A stretch of DNA of 64,000 nucleotides from Arthrobacter sp. ES3-54 (GTDB lineage: Bacteria; Actinomycetota; Actinomycetes; Actinomycetales; Micrococcaceae): NCBI RefSeq assembly GCF_029504395.1, contig NZ_JAQFIF010000007.1, positions 124,001 to 188,000 of the forward strand, given 5' to 3'. This document shows, one piece after another, positions 16,856 to 25,708 of the stretch; position 1 is the stretch's first letter; every line of letters begins with the position of its first letter. Under the pieces are notes generated by a model. That model was not told where the DNA came from, did no database searches, and saw nothing but the letters and a program-made list of their open reading frames with translations. The position numbers were made by a program, and so were the translations under genes.

Positions 16856-16924
16856 GCTCCCAACTGGCTCGCAGTTGTGGCCCGTTTTGGGAGCTCATGA
16901 GGGCCCTGGCTGCAAGTTAGTTGG
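16856..16924 (-). terminator. Imperfect 65-bp palindrome downstream of the oxidoreductase gene
   Basis: CCAACTGGCTCGCAG (16860-16874) pairs with CTGCAAGTTAGTTGG (16910-16924) at 12 of 15 positions. GGCCC and GGGCC form an inner stem. Alternative pairings exist: GCTCCCAA (16856-16863) with TTGGGAGC (16887-16894), and CAACTG with CAGTTG. It begins nine bases past the stop of the minus-strand oxidoreductase gene, so termination is the likely role. Confidence 0.55.
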
Positions 16925-16933
16925 GTGGCGGGT

Positions 16934-17614
<681 letters not shown>

Positions 17615-17659
17615 GGCGTCCCTCGATTCCGCTCACCAGGAGCTCAGCCCAAATCCGCA

Positions 17660-17679
17660 GGTAGACAGGTCCGTCTACC
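17660..17679. promoter_or_regulatory. TetR operator, oxidoreductase side
   Basis: GGTAGAC (17660-17666) and GTCTACC (17673-17679) form a 20-bp palindrome with a six-base centre, 46 bases before the oxidoreductase ATG. It shares TAGACAG and GTCT cores with the site at 17805-17822. Confidence 0.7.
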
Positions 17680-17804
17680 CCTTGGACACGACGCTAGCAG
17701 ACAGGCCTGCCCGCAACAAGGCATCCGACCGGCGCAGGCGGCAGTCGGCGCGGCTGGCGCGGGCCGAAGCCTGACGGGGATCGCACTGGAGCCGCGCCCG
17801 GGCA

Positions 17805-17822
17805 TAGACAGACTTGTCTGTG
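17805..17822. promoter_or_regulatory. TetR operator, tetR side
   Basis: TAGACAGACTTGTCTGTG contains ACAGAC-TT-GTCTGT, a perfect inverted repeat. It abuts the -10 box of tetR, so TetR binding should repress its own transcription. Confidence 0.72.
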
Positions 17823-17828
17823 TACGAT
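17823..17828 (+). promoter_or_regulatory. -10 box of tetR (leaderless)
   Basis: TACGAT ends six bases before the ATG at 17835, which supports that start over an in-frame ATG at 17814. Confidence 0.6.
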
Positions 17829-17834
17829 GGTGTC

Positions 17835-18518
17835 ATGACGCTGCCAGCAGCCACCGCCCCGCCGGCTGCCCGCACTCCCGCCGGGCATGCCAGGGAAAAG
17901 ATCCTGGCCACGGCCTTCCGGCTCTTCTACGCGCACGGCTTCCGGGCCGCCGGCATCGACACCATCATCGCCGAGTCCGGCGTCGCGAAAGCCACGTTCT
18001 ACAAGTACTTTCCGGCCAAGGACGACCTCATCCTGGCCTATCTGGAAAAGGTCGACGGCATCTGGACCGGCCAGCTTCACGCCGCCGCCGAGGCCGCCGG
18101 CGAAGACCCGGCCGCGCAGCTCGTGGGCCTGTTCGACGCCCTGACAACCGCATGCCGGCGAGACGGCTACCGCGGCTGCGCCTTCATCAACGCCGCCGCC
18201 GAGTCGGCCGCCGGCACCCGGGTCCACGACCGGACCGTGGCCCACAAGCGGCAGATCCGCACCTGGATCCGGGACCTGGCCGCCCGCGCCGGCGCCCGGG
18301 ACCCGGACCAGCTGGCCCGCAGCCTGACCCTGCTGCTCGACGGCGGCCTTGCCAGCGGGGTGCTCGACGGCGACCCGGACGCGGCCACCGCCGCCGGGGC
18401 CACCGCTGCCCAGCTGGTGGCTGCCAGCCTCGGCAGCTCCCCCAGCGAACGCAGCCCCGGACAAGCCCCCCGACGACGCCCCGAAGGAAACACTGGAGGA
18501 ACCCATGAACACCACTGA
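17835..18518 (+). CDS. TetR/AcrR family transcriptional regulator
   Basis: The 227-residue repressor has the TetR DNA-binding domain at about 17-62: KILATAFRLFYAHGFRAAGI, then IAESGVAKATFYKYFPAKDDL. The ligand-binding domain follows and ends in a Pro/Ser/Gly-rich tail. The longer frame from 17814 would include operator sequence, so ATG 17835 is chosen. It overlaps the downstream DUF1684 gene by 14 bases. Two similar operators flank it, one at its own promoter and one at the divergent oxidoreductase, so it should control all three genes. Confidence 0.92.
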   Translation: MTLPAATAPPAARTPAGHAREKILATAFRLFYAHGFRAAGIDTIIAESGVAKATFYKYFPAKDDLILAYLEKVDGIWTGQLHAAAEAAGEDPAAQLVGLFDALTTACRRDGYRGCAFINAAAESAAGTRVHDRTVAHKRQIRTWIRDLAARAGARDPDQLARSLTLLLDGGLASGVLDGDPDAATAAGATAAQLVAASLGSSPSERSPGQAPRRRPEGNTGGTHEHH

Positions 18519-19347
18519 GCTCGCGGCCGACCCGCAGCTTGCCCGCTGGCAGCGCTTCCGGAGCAGCCGGAACGCGGCCCTCGCCAGCGACCACGGATGG
18601 CTGACACTGACATCGTTCCAGTGGCTCGAGTATCGGCCGGCCGCCGTCGAGCTCGCCCCCGGGCTCTGGTCCACTGACGGCACGACGGCGTTCCTGACCG
18701 CCGCCGCGTCCGACGGCCTGACCCTGGTGGAAACCGGCGAGCCCGTGGAAGGCACCATCAGCGCCGTGCTGTCGGACGAGGAATCCCTCATGTGGGTCCA
18801 GTACGGCGGCGACGACGGTTGCCAGGTGGTGGTGGAGCTCGCGATGCGGGCGGACAAGTACGCCATCCGCACGCGTGACTCCCAGTCACCGGCGTTCACC
18901 GAGTTCGACGGCGTGCCCACCTTCGACTTCCGCCCGGACCTGGTGGTCGAGGCCCGGTTCGCGCCCTATCCCGAGCCCGTGGACGTGCCGATCGCCACCG
19001 CCAATCCGCTGGTGGACGGGGTTCACCGCTCGGTGGGCGAACTCGTCTTCCGGCTTCCCGGCACGGAACACGAGTTCCATCTGCAGGCCGAGGAGGAGAA
19101 ACTCGGCGCGTTGACGGTGACGTTCCACGACGAGACCAATGGCGAATCGACCGACGAGTGGCGGAAGGTCTCCACCGCAAAACCCCGCGTCGATTCATCC
19201 GGAAACGCGACCGTGGTCCTGGACTTCAACCGGGCCATCAACTACCCCAGCGCCTTCACCCCGTATGGCACCTGCCCCATGACGGTGAAGAACAACAGCC
19301 TGGACTACCGGATCGCGGCCGGTGAGAAAGAGCCCGGGGTTTTCTAG
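18505..19347 (+). CDS. DUF1684 domain protein
   Basis: The 280-residue protein matches DUF1684: an N-terminal WQRFRSSRNAAL helix, LTLTSFQWL, a central VDVPIATANP, and the C-terminal set VVLDFNRAINYPSAFTPYGTC and NNSLDYRIAAGEK. The family is widespread and uncharacterised, with a beta-rich fold. The start at 18505 has GGAGGA five bases upstream and lies inside the end of tetR, so the two are translationally coupled. A longer upstream frame is only the shadow of tetR. Confidence 0.88.
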   Translation: MNTTELAADPQLARWQRFRSSRNAALASDHGWLTLTSFQWLEYRPAAVELAPGLWSTDGTTAFLTAAASDGLTLVETGEPVEGTISAVLSDEESLMWVQYGGDDGCQVVVELAMRADKYAIRTRDSQSPAFTEFDGVPTFDFRPDLVVEARFAPYPEPVDVPIATANPLVDGVHRSVGELVFRLPGTEHEFHLQAEEEKLGALTVTFHDETNGESTDEWRKVSTAKPRVDSSGNATVVLDFNRAINYPSAFTPYGTCPMTVKNNSLDYRIAAGEKEPGVF

Positions 19348-19383
19348 ACGGCCGCTTCGCCGGCCTCTTCTAGACAGCCACTT

Positions 19384-20649
19384 CTACACGATCGCGGACA
19401 CGCCGGTGACGGCACGCCCCGTGATCAGCGTGTTGATCTCGAACGAGCCCTCGTAGGTGTAGATCGCCTCGGCGTCGGAGAAGATCTTGGCCATCCGGTA
19501 ATCGGTGACGATCCCGTTGCCGCCCAGCAGGGACCGGCCCATCGCCACGGTTTCGCGCATCCGGGCGCTGACATAGGACTTGGCGAGGGCCACCTGCGGC
19601 ATTTCCGCGGCGCCCTGGTCCTGCAGCTGCGCGATCCGCACCATCATGCCCATGCTGGCCACGGCGTTGCCGAGCATGGTCACCAGCTGCTGCTGGACCA
19701 GCTGGAACTTCGCCAGCGGGCGGCCGAACTGCTGGCGTTCGACGGCGTACTGCCGCGCGACGTCGAAGGCGGCGAGCTGCTGCCCCACGCCCTGCCAGGC
19801 CACCATGATCCGGGAACCGCGCAGGAGCTCGTTGGTGTCCTCGAAGCTGCTGATGCCGGCAAAACGGTCCGCTTCGGCCACGCGGACGTCGGTGAAGACG
19901 ATGTCTGCATTCTGCACCGTGCGCAGGGCAATCTTGTTTTCGATCCGGCTCCGGCTCACGCCCGGCAAAGTGGCGTCGACGATGAAGCCGCGGATGCCGC
20001 CGTCGGCCTCGTCCCGGGCCCAGACCAGCATGTAGTCGCAAAACGTCCCGTTGCCGATCCAGCGCTTGGCGCCGTTGAGCACCCAGGCGTCGCCGCCGTC
20101 GGCCGCGCCGCCGGAGACCCGCCGGGCCCGGGTTTCCATGCCGCCGGCAACGTCCGAGCCGTGGTCCGGTTCGGTGAGGGCAAAGGCGCCGGTGGTGCGC
20201 AGGTTCGCCGCGTCCTCGAGTAGGCGCGCCTTCTGCTCCTCGGAGCCGAAGCCGTAGAGCGACTCCACGAAGAGGTCATGGTGGACCAGGAAGAAGGTGG
20301 CGAGCGAGGTGTCCACCCGGGTCATCTCGGCGATGATGATCCCGGCGAACAGGTTGCTGTAGCCGCGCTGGGCGGGAGCGCTTAGCTCCAGGGCGGCCAG
20401 CTTGGGCAGGATATGGGCCGGGAATTCGGCCTTGTTCCACCAGTCCGTGGCGAACGGGGCGACCTCGGCGGCCAGGAACTCCCGCAGCTGCGCCAGTTTG
20501 GCCCGCTCCGCCGCGTTGAGCAGGGATTCGTAGTCGAAGAAGTCCGCAGTGGGGAGCCCCGCCACAGGCGGTGCGGACACTGCCGGTGCGGCCGAGGCAG
20601 CCAGCCCTGTCCCGGTCGCCTCGGACCCGGTCATTCCAGACTCAGTCAT
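19384..20649 (-). CDS. Acyl-CoA dehydrogenase, glutaryl-CoA dehydrogenase-like
   Basis: The 421-residue flavoenzyme oxidises acyl-CoA at the alpha-beta bond. Visible features are [31 protein letters not shown] and [20 protein letters not shown]. The [20 protein letters not shown]-terminus carries the catalytic Glu in YEG, the arrangement of glutaryl-CoA dehydrogenase relatives. The start ATG at 20649 overlaps the SDR stop as ATGA, so a longer frame that runs into the SDR gene is rejected. The first 30 residues are a low-complexity Ala/Pro/Thr tail. With the SDR it looks like a short acyl-CoA degradation unit. Confidence 0.88.
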   Translation of the reverse strand: MTESGMTGSEATGTGLAASAAPAVSAPPVAGLPTADFFDYESLLNAAERAKLAQLREFLAAEVAPFATDWWNKAEFPAHILPKLAALELSAPAQRGYSNLFAGIIIAEMTRVDTSLATFFLVHHDLFVESLYGFGSEEQKARLLEDAANLRTTGAFALTEPDHGSDVAGGMETRARRVSGGAADGGDAWVLNGAKRWIGNGTFCDYMLVWARDEADGGIRGFIVDATLPGVSRSRIENKIALRTVQNADIVFTDVRVAEADRFAGISSFEDTNELLRGSRIMVAWQGVGQQLAAFDVARQYAVERQQFGRPLAKFQLVQQQLVTMLGNAVASMGMMVRIAQLQDQGAAEMPQVALAKSYVSARMRETVAMGRSLLGGNGIVTDYRMAKIFSDAEAIYTYEGSFEINTLITGRAVTGVSAIV

Positions 20650-21491
20650 TTCGGGCCCATCCGGATGGCGCCGTCGAGGCGGATCGTCTCGCCGTTGAGC
20701 ATGGCGTTCTCCACAATGTGCGCGGCGAGGTTGGCGTATTCGGCGGGGCGGCCCAGCCGCGAGGGGTGCGGCACCTGCTGGCCCAGGGAGTCCTGCGCCT
20801 CCTGCGGCAGCCCGGCCATCATGGGAGTCTCGAAGATGCCCGGTGCAATGGTGACCACCCGGATCAGCGAGCGCGCGAGTTCGCGGGCGATCGGCAACGT
20901 CATGGCGGCCACGGCGCCCTTGGAGGCGGCGTAGGCGGGCTGGCCGATCTGGCCGTCGAACGCGGCGACGGAGGCGGTGTTGATGATGACGCCGCGTTCC
21001 GGACCGCCAAGTTCGGTGGCGGCGGGCTCGGTGGTTGCCATGGCGGCCGCGGCGAGGCGGATCACGTTGAAGGTGCCCACGAGGTTGATCTGGATGACGC
21101 GGTTGAAGGCCTCCATCGGCAGAACGCCGTCGCGGCCCAGGACCTTGCCGGGGGTCGCGATCCCGGCACAGTTGACCACAATGCGCAGCGGGCCCAGGGC
21201 GGCGGCGGCATCGACGGCGGCCTGCACCTGCACCTCGTCCGTGACGTCGGCGGGGACGAAAACGGCCGTGCGGCCGCCATCGGCGGCAGCGGAACCCGCG
21301 GCGGCGGCACCGGCGGCAGCAGCGGGAGCGGCGGCGGAGGCGGTCAGTTCGGCGGCAAAAGCGCCCCCGGCGGAACCCGGCAGGTCCACGAGCACCACCG
21401 AAGCGCCGGCGTCGAACAGGCGCTTGGCCGTGGCAGCTCCAAGACCCGAGGCCCCGCCCGTGATCAGCGCGACAGTACCCTTGATGTCCAT
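20646..21491 (-). CDS. SDR oxidoreductase, 3-hydroxyacyl-CoA dehydrogenase type
   Basis: A 281-residue short-chain dehydrogenase. The NAD(P)-binding motif is [16 protein letters not shown] near residue 12, followed by [11 protein letters not shown]. Catalytic Ser occurs in [11 protein letters not shown] and the catalytic pair in [10 protein letters not shown] (YxxxK). This set matches type II 3-hydroxyacyl-CoA dehydrogenase (HSD17B10-like). ATG 21491 has AAGGAGG about five bases upstream, so the longer frame from 21557 is not used. An Ala/Gly/Ser-rich insert (about residues 50-75) lengthens the region after the second strand. The ATGA overlap couples it to the acyl-CoA dehydrogenase. Confidence 0.88.
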   Translation of the reverse strand: MDIKGTVALITGGASGLGAATAKRLFDAGASVVLVDLPGSAGGAFAAELTASAAAPAAAAGAAAAGSAAADGGRTAVFVPADVTDEVQVQAAVDAAAALGPLRIVVNCAGIATPGKVLGRDGVLPMEAFNRVIQINLVGTFNVIRLAAAAMATTEPAATELGGPERGVIINTASVAAFDGQIGQPAYAASKGAVAAMTLPIARELARSLIRVVTIAPGIFETPMMAGLPQEAQDSLGQQVPHPSRLGRPAEYANLAAHIVENAMLNGETIRLDGAIRMGPK

Positions 21492-21575
21492 GCATCCTCC
21501 TTGATGTGGAACCGAACCCCGGCCGCGAAGCCTCAACGCGGGCGGCGCCTGAAGCACCGGCCCACGGGGAACATT

Positions 21576-21593
21576 AGTTAGTGAATGTTAACT
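21576..21593. promoter_or_regulatory. Candidate operator upstream of the SDR / acyl-CoA dehydrogenase pair
   Basis: AGTTA (21576-21580) and TAACT (21589-21593) form an inverted repeat around GTGAATGT. It is an AT-rich island in GC-rich surroundings, between the SDR start and the divergent GH76 gene. TetR-type fatty-acid regulators often use such sites; no regulator gene is adjacent. Confidence 0.4.
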
Positions 21594-21671
21594 GGAATAC
21601 GGCCATTGCGCACCTTTGGCGCACCCGCCGACGGCGCGGTCACGATCGCGGTCCGGACGGGCTCCCGCGAT

Positions 21672-21677
21672 TAGGCT
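21672..21677 (+). promoter_or_regulatory. -10 box of the GH76 gene (leaderless)
   Basis: TAGGCT ends six bases before the ATG at 21684. Confidence 0.55.
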
Positions 21678-21683
21678 TGGCTC

Positions 21684-22880
21684 ATGACCCGACCCGACAC
21701 CTCCGCCCCCAACTGGTCCTTCCGCGCGGATGAGGCCGCCCGCTCGGTGACCAGGCTCTTCGGGCAGCGGCTCTTCTTCCTGCCGGGAACCCACATCGCC
21801 GCGATCCTGCGGCCGTCCGGCCGGCTGAAGAACCTGTCCCGGCCCTGGCACTACTGGTGGCAGGCACACTACCTGGACTGCCTCGTGGATGCCGGCCGCC
21901 GGGAACTGGGCTCGCCCGGGCGCCCGGGGGCCAAGTTCGACGGCGAGAACCGGCCCAGCGCCGGCCATCTCGCGTCCCGGCTCGTCACGGGCATCCGGCT
22001 GCGCAATTTCCTCACAGTGGTCAACAACTACTACGACGACATGGCCTGGCTGGCCCTGGCCACGCTCCGGCTGGACAAGCTCGCCGAGGACACCCGCAAA
22101 CGCACCGGCCGGGGGCGCAACGCCAAGGTCCTGCAGAGCCTGACCTTGCAGTTCGACTCCGCGTCCACCGACGACCTGGGTGGCGGCACTTTCTGGAGCA
22201 CGAAGCGCGATTTCAAGAACACGCCCGCCACCGCACCGGTGGCCCTCTACTACGCGCGGACGGGCAACCGGGACAAGGCGCAGGCACTGCTGGACTGGCT
22301 CGACGCCAAGCTCTACGAGCCCGGACAGGGCCTCTACCGGGACGGCCTGCGGATTTCCGGGACGGGCGACGTGGTGCTGGAAGAGACCATCTACACCTAC
22401 AACCAGGGCCCCGTGCTCGGGGCCCTGCTGGAACTTGGGGGCGAAGCGAACCTCGAGCGTGCGGCCGCACTGGTGGACGCCGTGGCACGCAACCTCACGC
22501 ACCCGGCCCCGCTGCTGGGGCGCACCGCCGCGGTGCTGCGCTGTGAGGGAACGGGCGACGGCGGGCTGTTCACCGGGATCCTCGTCCGCTATCTGGCCCT
22601 TGCCGCCGTCGACGAACGGCTGCCCGCCGAAACCCGGGCCACGGCGGCGGCACTCGTGAACGATACAGCCGAGGCCCTCTGGGAAGGCCGCCGGATCCTT
22701 CCGGCGCAGGACCGCCTCGCGCGCCCCGGCAGCCACTTGGTCTTCTCCGACCGCACCGAACTGCCGGCACGCCGCAGCTATCCGGAGGGCGCCGCCGTCG
22801 AGCTGTCCACACAGCTCCAGGCCTGGATGGTGCTGGAGGCGGCCGCATCGATCGCTGCGGCGCCCGCACCGCAATCCTGA
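21684..22880 (+). CDS. Glycoside hydrolase family 76-like protein
   Basis: The 398-residue protein has the (alpha/alpha)6-barrel features of GH76, a family with alpha-1,6-mannanase activity. The key pattern is VVNNYYDDMAWLALA, where the paired Asp118-Asp119 match the catalytic Asp-Asp of GH76. Other helices follow regularly: RPWHYWWQAHYLDCLVDAG, APVALYYARTG and EETIYTYNQGPVLGALLELG. There is no signal peptide, so it is probably cytoplasmic, as in many actinobacterial members. The substrate is unproven. It is monocistronic, with a leaderless -10. Confidence 0.82.
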   Translation: MTRPDTSAPNWSFRADEAARSVTRLFGQRLFFLPGTHIAAILRPSGRLKNLSRPWHYWWQAHYLDCLVDAGRRELGSPGRPGAKFDGENRPSAGHLASRLVTGIRLRNFLTVVNNYYDDMAWLALATLRLDKLAEDTRKRTGRGRNAKVLQSLTLQFDSASTDDLGGGTFWSTKRDFKNTPATAPVALYYARTGNRDKAQALLDWLDAKLYEPGQGLYRDGLRISGTGDVVLEETIYTYNQGPVLGALLELGGEANLERAAALVDAVARNLTHPAPLLGRTAAVLRCEGTGDGGLFTGILVRYLALAAVDERLPAETRATAAALVNDTAEALWEGRRILPAQDRLARPGSHLVFSDRTELPARRSYPEGAAVELSTQLQAWMVLEAAASIAAAPAPQS

Positions 22881-22882
22881 AC

Positions 22883-22910
22883 AATTACGTCACGCAACAG
22901 TTTCGTAATT
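22883..22910. other. AT-rich inverted repeat after the GH76 gene
   Basis: AATTACG (22883-22889) and CGTAATT (22904-22910) are exact complements with a 14-base spacer, starting two bases past the GH76 stop. It could be a weak terminator or a protein-binding site. Confidence 0.35.
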
Positions 22911-22912
22911 CA

Positions 22913-22928
22913 TGTGATCCTCATCACT
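22913..22928. promoter_or_regulatory. Candidate CRP/GlxR site upstream of the iron transporter
   Basis: TGTGATCCTCATCACT matches the TGTGA-N6-TCACA consensus in nine of ten defined bases. It lies 16 bases before the -35 element, a typical place for CRP-class regulation. Confidence 0.5.
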
Positions 22929-22943
22929 TAATGCGACTTCAGG

Positions 22944-22973
22944 TTGGTCGCTTAGGTTTGGCTAACCTACAGT
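22944..22973 (+). promoter_or_regulatory. Promoter of the iron transporter operon with DtxR/IdeR iron box
   Basis: -35 TTGGTC (22944-22949) and -10 TACAGT (22968-22973) are separated by 18 bases. Between and over them lies TTAGGTTTGGCTAACCTAC (22952-22970), which matches the 19-bp DtxR/IdeR/DmdR consensus at 17 positions. Holo-repressor binding would occlude RNA polymerase, so transcription should rise under iron limitation. Confidence 0.85.
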
Positions 22974-23054
22974 CTTTCGTAGTGAGCATGCCCTAACTTC
23001 CCCGCTCACGGGGGTCCGGGCACCGACGACGAATTCCTTGCAGAAAGTAGCCCC

Positions 23055-24110
23055 ATGAAGATCCGCAACAACGCACTGGCGGGCATCGCCCTGGCAGCCA
23101 CTGCCGTCCTGGGCCTGGCCGCCTGCGGCTCCGGTTCCGCTGCCCCGGCTGGCAGCAGTGCAGCGGCTGGCGGCTCGGCCGCCGGCGAGATCACGGTCTA
23201 TAACGCCCAGCACGAGTCCCTGACCAAAGAGTGGGTAGACGCCTTCACGGCCGAAACCGGCATCAAGGTCACCCTGCGCCAGGGCGACGACACCGAAATG
23301 TCCAACCAGATCATCCAGGAAGGCCAGGCCTCACCGGCAGACGTCTTCCTGACCGAGAACTCGCCCGCCATGGCCCAGGTGGAGAACGCCGGCCTCTTCG
23401 CGGACGTGGACAAGGCCACCGTGGACCAGGTCCCCGCTGAGTTCCGTCCCTCCACCAACAAGTGGACCGGCATCGCAGCCCGCTCCACCGTGCTGGTCTA
23501 TGACAAGAACAAGATCAGCGCCGACAAGCTGCCCAAGTCCATGCTGGACCTGGCCAACCCCGAGTGGAAGGGCAAGTGGGCAGCCTCGCCGTCCGGCGCC
23601 GACTTCCAGGCGATCGTCTCGGCCCTGCTGGAACTCAAGGGCGAAGCCGCCACGCAGGCATGGCTCAAGGGCATGAAGGAGAACTCCAAGGCGTACAAGG
23701 GCAACAGCACGGCCATGAAGGCCGTCAACGCCGGCGAAGTGGACGCCGCCCTGATCTACCACTACTACTACTACGGCGACCAGGCCAAGACCGGCGAGAA
23801 CTCCAAGAACGTCACGCCGTTCTACTTCAAGAACCAGGACCCGGGCGCCTTCGTCTCCATCTCGGGCGGCGGCGTGCTGAAGTCCTCGAAGAACGCCGCG
23901 GCGGCCCAGTCCTTCCTGAAGTTCATCACCGGCAAGAAGGGCCAGGAAGTACTGCAGAAGGGCACCTCCTTCGAGTACGCCGTCGCCTCGGACGTCCCGT
24001 CCAACGACAAGCTGGTTCCGCTCAAGGAGTTGCAGGCACCCACAGTGGATCCCGCCAAGCTCAATTCCGCCAAGGTCACCGAGCTGATGACCCAGGCAGG
24101 GCTGCTGTAG
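23055..24110 (+). CDS. Iron(III) ABC transporter substrate-binding lipoprotein (FbpA-like)
   Basis: The 351-residue lipoprotein has lipobox LAAC with Cys24 and an Ala/Gly/Ser linker. The binding domain begins GEITVYNAQHESLTKEWVDAF. The IYHYYYYGDQ tyrosine cluster (about residues 233-242) supplies the paired tyrosines that bind Fe(III) in FbpA-class proteins. A strong AGAAAG element precedes the ATG. It is the first gene of a three-gene operon with permease and ATPase. The iron box in the promoter supports iron rather than another oxyanion or sugar ligand. Confidence 0.93.
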   Translation: MKIRNNALAGIALAATAVLGLAACGSGSAAPAGSSAAAGGSAAGEITVYNAQHESLTKEWVDAFTAETGIKVTLRQGDDTEMSNQIIQEGQASPADVFLTENSPAMAQVENAGLFADVDKATVDQVPAEFRPSTNKWTGIAARSTVLVYDKNKISADKLPKSMLDLANPEWKGKWAASPSGADFQAIVSALLELKGEAATQAWLKGMKENSKAYKGNSTAMKAVNAGEVDAALIYHYYYYGDQAKTGENSKNVTPFYFKNQDPGAFVSISGGGVLKSSKNAAAAQSFLKFITGKKGQEVLQKGTSFEYAVASDVPSNDKLVPLKELQAPTVDPAKLNSAKVTELMTQAGLL

Positions 24111-24115
24111 CAGCA

Positions 24116-25708
24116 GTGACTTCCAAGCTGGCGGTCCCCAAAATATCCGGGGACACGACGACGGCGGGCAGGGGCAAGCGCCCCCGCCCGCCTTTCGGCG
24201 TTTCTGTTGTTTCCATCATTGCGGTCCTGATCGCCCTGTTTTCCCTAGTTCCCCTGGCCTATGTGGTCTTCATGACGGCCTCCACCGGCTGGGACACCGC
24301 CGCCGCACTGATCATCCGCCCGCGCGTGGGCGAACTCCTGCTGAACACCGTGCTGCTGACCGTGGTGACGGTGCCGCTGTGCCTGGTCCTGGGCGTCGGC
24401 GGCGCGTGGCTGGTTGAACGCACGTCCCTCGTGGGCCGGAAGTGGTGGGCCGTGCTGCTGGCCGCCCCGCTGGCCATCCCCGCCTTCGTCAACAGCTACG
24501 CCTGGGTTTCCGCGGTGCCCTCCCTCGGCGGGCTCTGGTCCGGGGTCCTGATCGCCACCCTGTCCTATTTCCCGCTCGTGTACATCCCGGCCGCCGCGAC
24601 ACTCAGCCGCCTGGACCCCGCGATCGAACAGTCCGCCGCCTCCCTGGGCCTCGGCGCCTGGCGCGCGTTCTTCCGGGTGGTGCTGCCGCAGCTGCGCATC
24701 GCCATGACCGGCGGCGGGCTGCTGGTCGCGCTGCACCTGCTGGCCGAATACGGGGCGTTCGCGATGATCCGCTTCGACACCTTCACCACCGCGATCATGG
24801 TGCAGTACCAGTCCACATTCAACGGGACCGCGGGGAACATGCTGGCCAGCGTCCTGGTGTTCCTGTGCCTGATCCTGCTCCTCGTCGAGGTCCGCAGCCG
24901 CGGCAGCGCCCGGTACGCCAGGATCGGCTCGGGCGCCCAAGCGCGCGCCTTGCGCCTGCCCCTGCGCGCCTACCAGGTCCCGGCCCAGCTGTCCCTGATC
25001 GCCCTCACGGCGCTGGCGTTCGGCCTGCCGCTGACGTTTGTGCTGCGCTGGATCGTCACTGGCGGCCCGGACATCTGGGCAGCCGAGGAATTCATGCCGG
25101 CCCTCCTGCAGACCCTGGTCTATGGCCTTGCGGGGGCCGTCGTCACCACCGTGGTCGCGTTCCCCATGGCCTACCTGGCCGTGCGACGCCCCGGCTGGTT
25201 CAGCAAGTCCCTGGAGCTGTCCAACTACATCACCAGCTCCATGCCCGGGATTGTGGTGGGCCTGGCCTTCGTAACCGTGAGCATCCGGATGGTGCCCAGC
25301 ATGTACCAGACCTCAGCGCTCCTCATCGCGGCCTATGTGCTGTTGTTCCTCCCCCGGGCCCTCGTGAACATCCGCTCGGGGCTGGCCCAGGCGCCGAAGG
25401 AACTCGACGAGGCCGCCCAGGTGCTCGGCAAGCCGCCGCTGCTGGCCTTCCTGCGCGTGACGCTGCGCCTGACGGCCCCCGCCGCGGCCGGCGGCGCGGC
25501 CCTGGTGTTCCTGGGGATTGTCAACGAACTCACGGCCACCCTCCTGCTCTCGCCCAACGGGACGCGCACCCTCGCCACCGAGTTTTGGAGCAAGAGCAGC
25601 GAGATCGACTACGCTGGCGCCGCCCCGTATGCGCTGCTGATGATCCTGATCTCGGCGCCCATGACCTACCTGCTCTTCCAGCAGTCCAAGAAAGTAGCCG
25701 GACAGTGA
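24116..25708 (+). CDS. Iron(III) ABC transporter permease, two fused domains (FbpB-like)
   Basis: A 530-residue inner-membrane protein with about twelve membrane segments in two homologous halves, each with a BPD-type EAA loop (ASLGLGAWRAFFRVVLPQ near 180 and AAQVLGKPPLLAFLRVTL near 440). Fused FbpB/AfuB permeases have this length. GTG 24116, five bases after the binding-protein stop, is chosen: upstream frame continuation is a shadow of the binding-protein gene. The first 30 residues are a basic cytosolic tail. The stop overlaps the ATPase start as GTGA. Confidence 0.9.
   Translation: MTSKLAVPKISGDTTTAGRGKRPRPPFGVSVVSIIAVLIALFSLVPLAYVVFMTASTGWDTAAALIIRPRVGELLLNTVLLTVVTVPLCLVLGVGGAWLVERTSLVGRKWWAVLLAAPLAIPAFVNSYAWVSAVPSLGGLWSGVLIATLSYFPLVYIPAAATLSRLDPAIEQSAASLGLGAWRAFFRVVLPQLRIAMTGGGLLVALHLLAEYGAFAMIRFDTFTTAIMVQYQSTFNGTAGNMLASVLVFLCLILLLVEVRSRGSARYARIGSGAQARALRLPLRAYQVPAQLSLIALTALAFGLPLTFVLRWIVTGGPDIWAAEEFMPALLQTLVYGLAGAVVTTVVAFPMAYLAVRRPGWFSKSLELSNYITSSMPGIVVGLAFVTVSIRMVPSMYQTSALLIAAYVLLFLPRALVNIRSGLAQAPKELDEAAQVLGKPPLLAFLRVTLRLTAPAAAGGAALVFLGIVNELTATLLLSPNGTRTLATEFWSKSSEIDYAGAAPYALLMILISAPMTYLLFQQSKKVAGQ

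Noticed and set aside
16801..16930. Possible tRNA or small RNA in the gap after ppc
   Set aside because: The palindrome does not fold as a cloverleaf; anticodon and TPsiC arms are absent.
23564..24115. Upstream in-frame extension of the iron permease
   Set aside because: Overlaps the binding-protein gene out of frame and reads as low-complexity; GTG 24116 gives the family-length protein.
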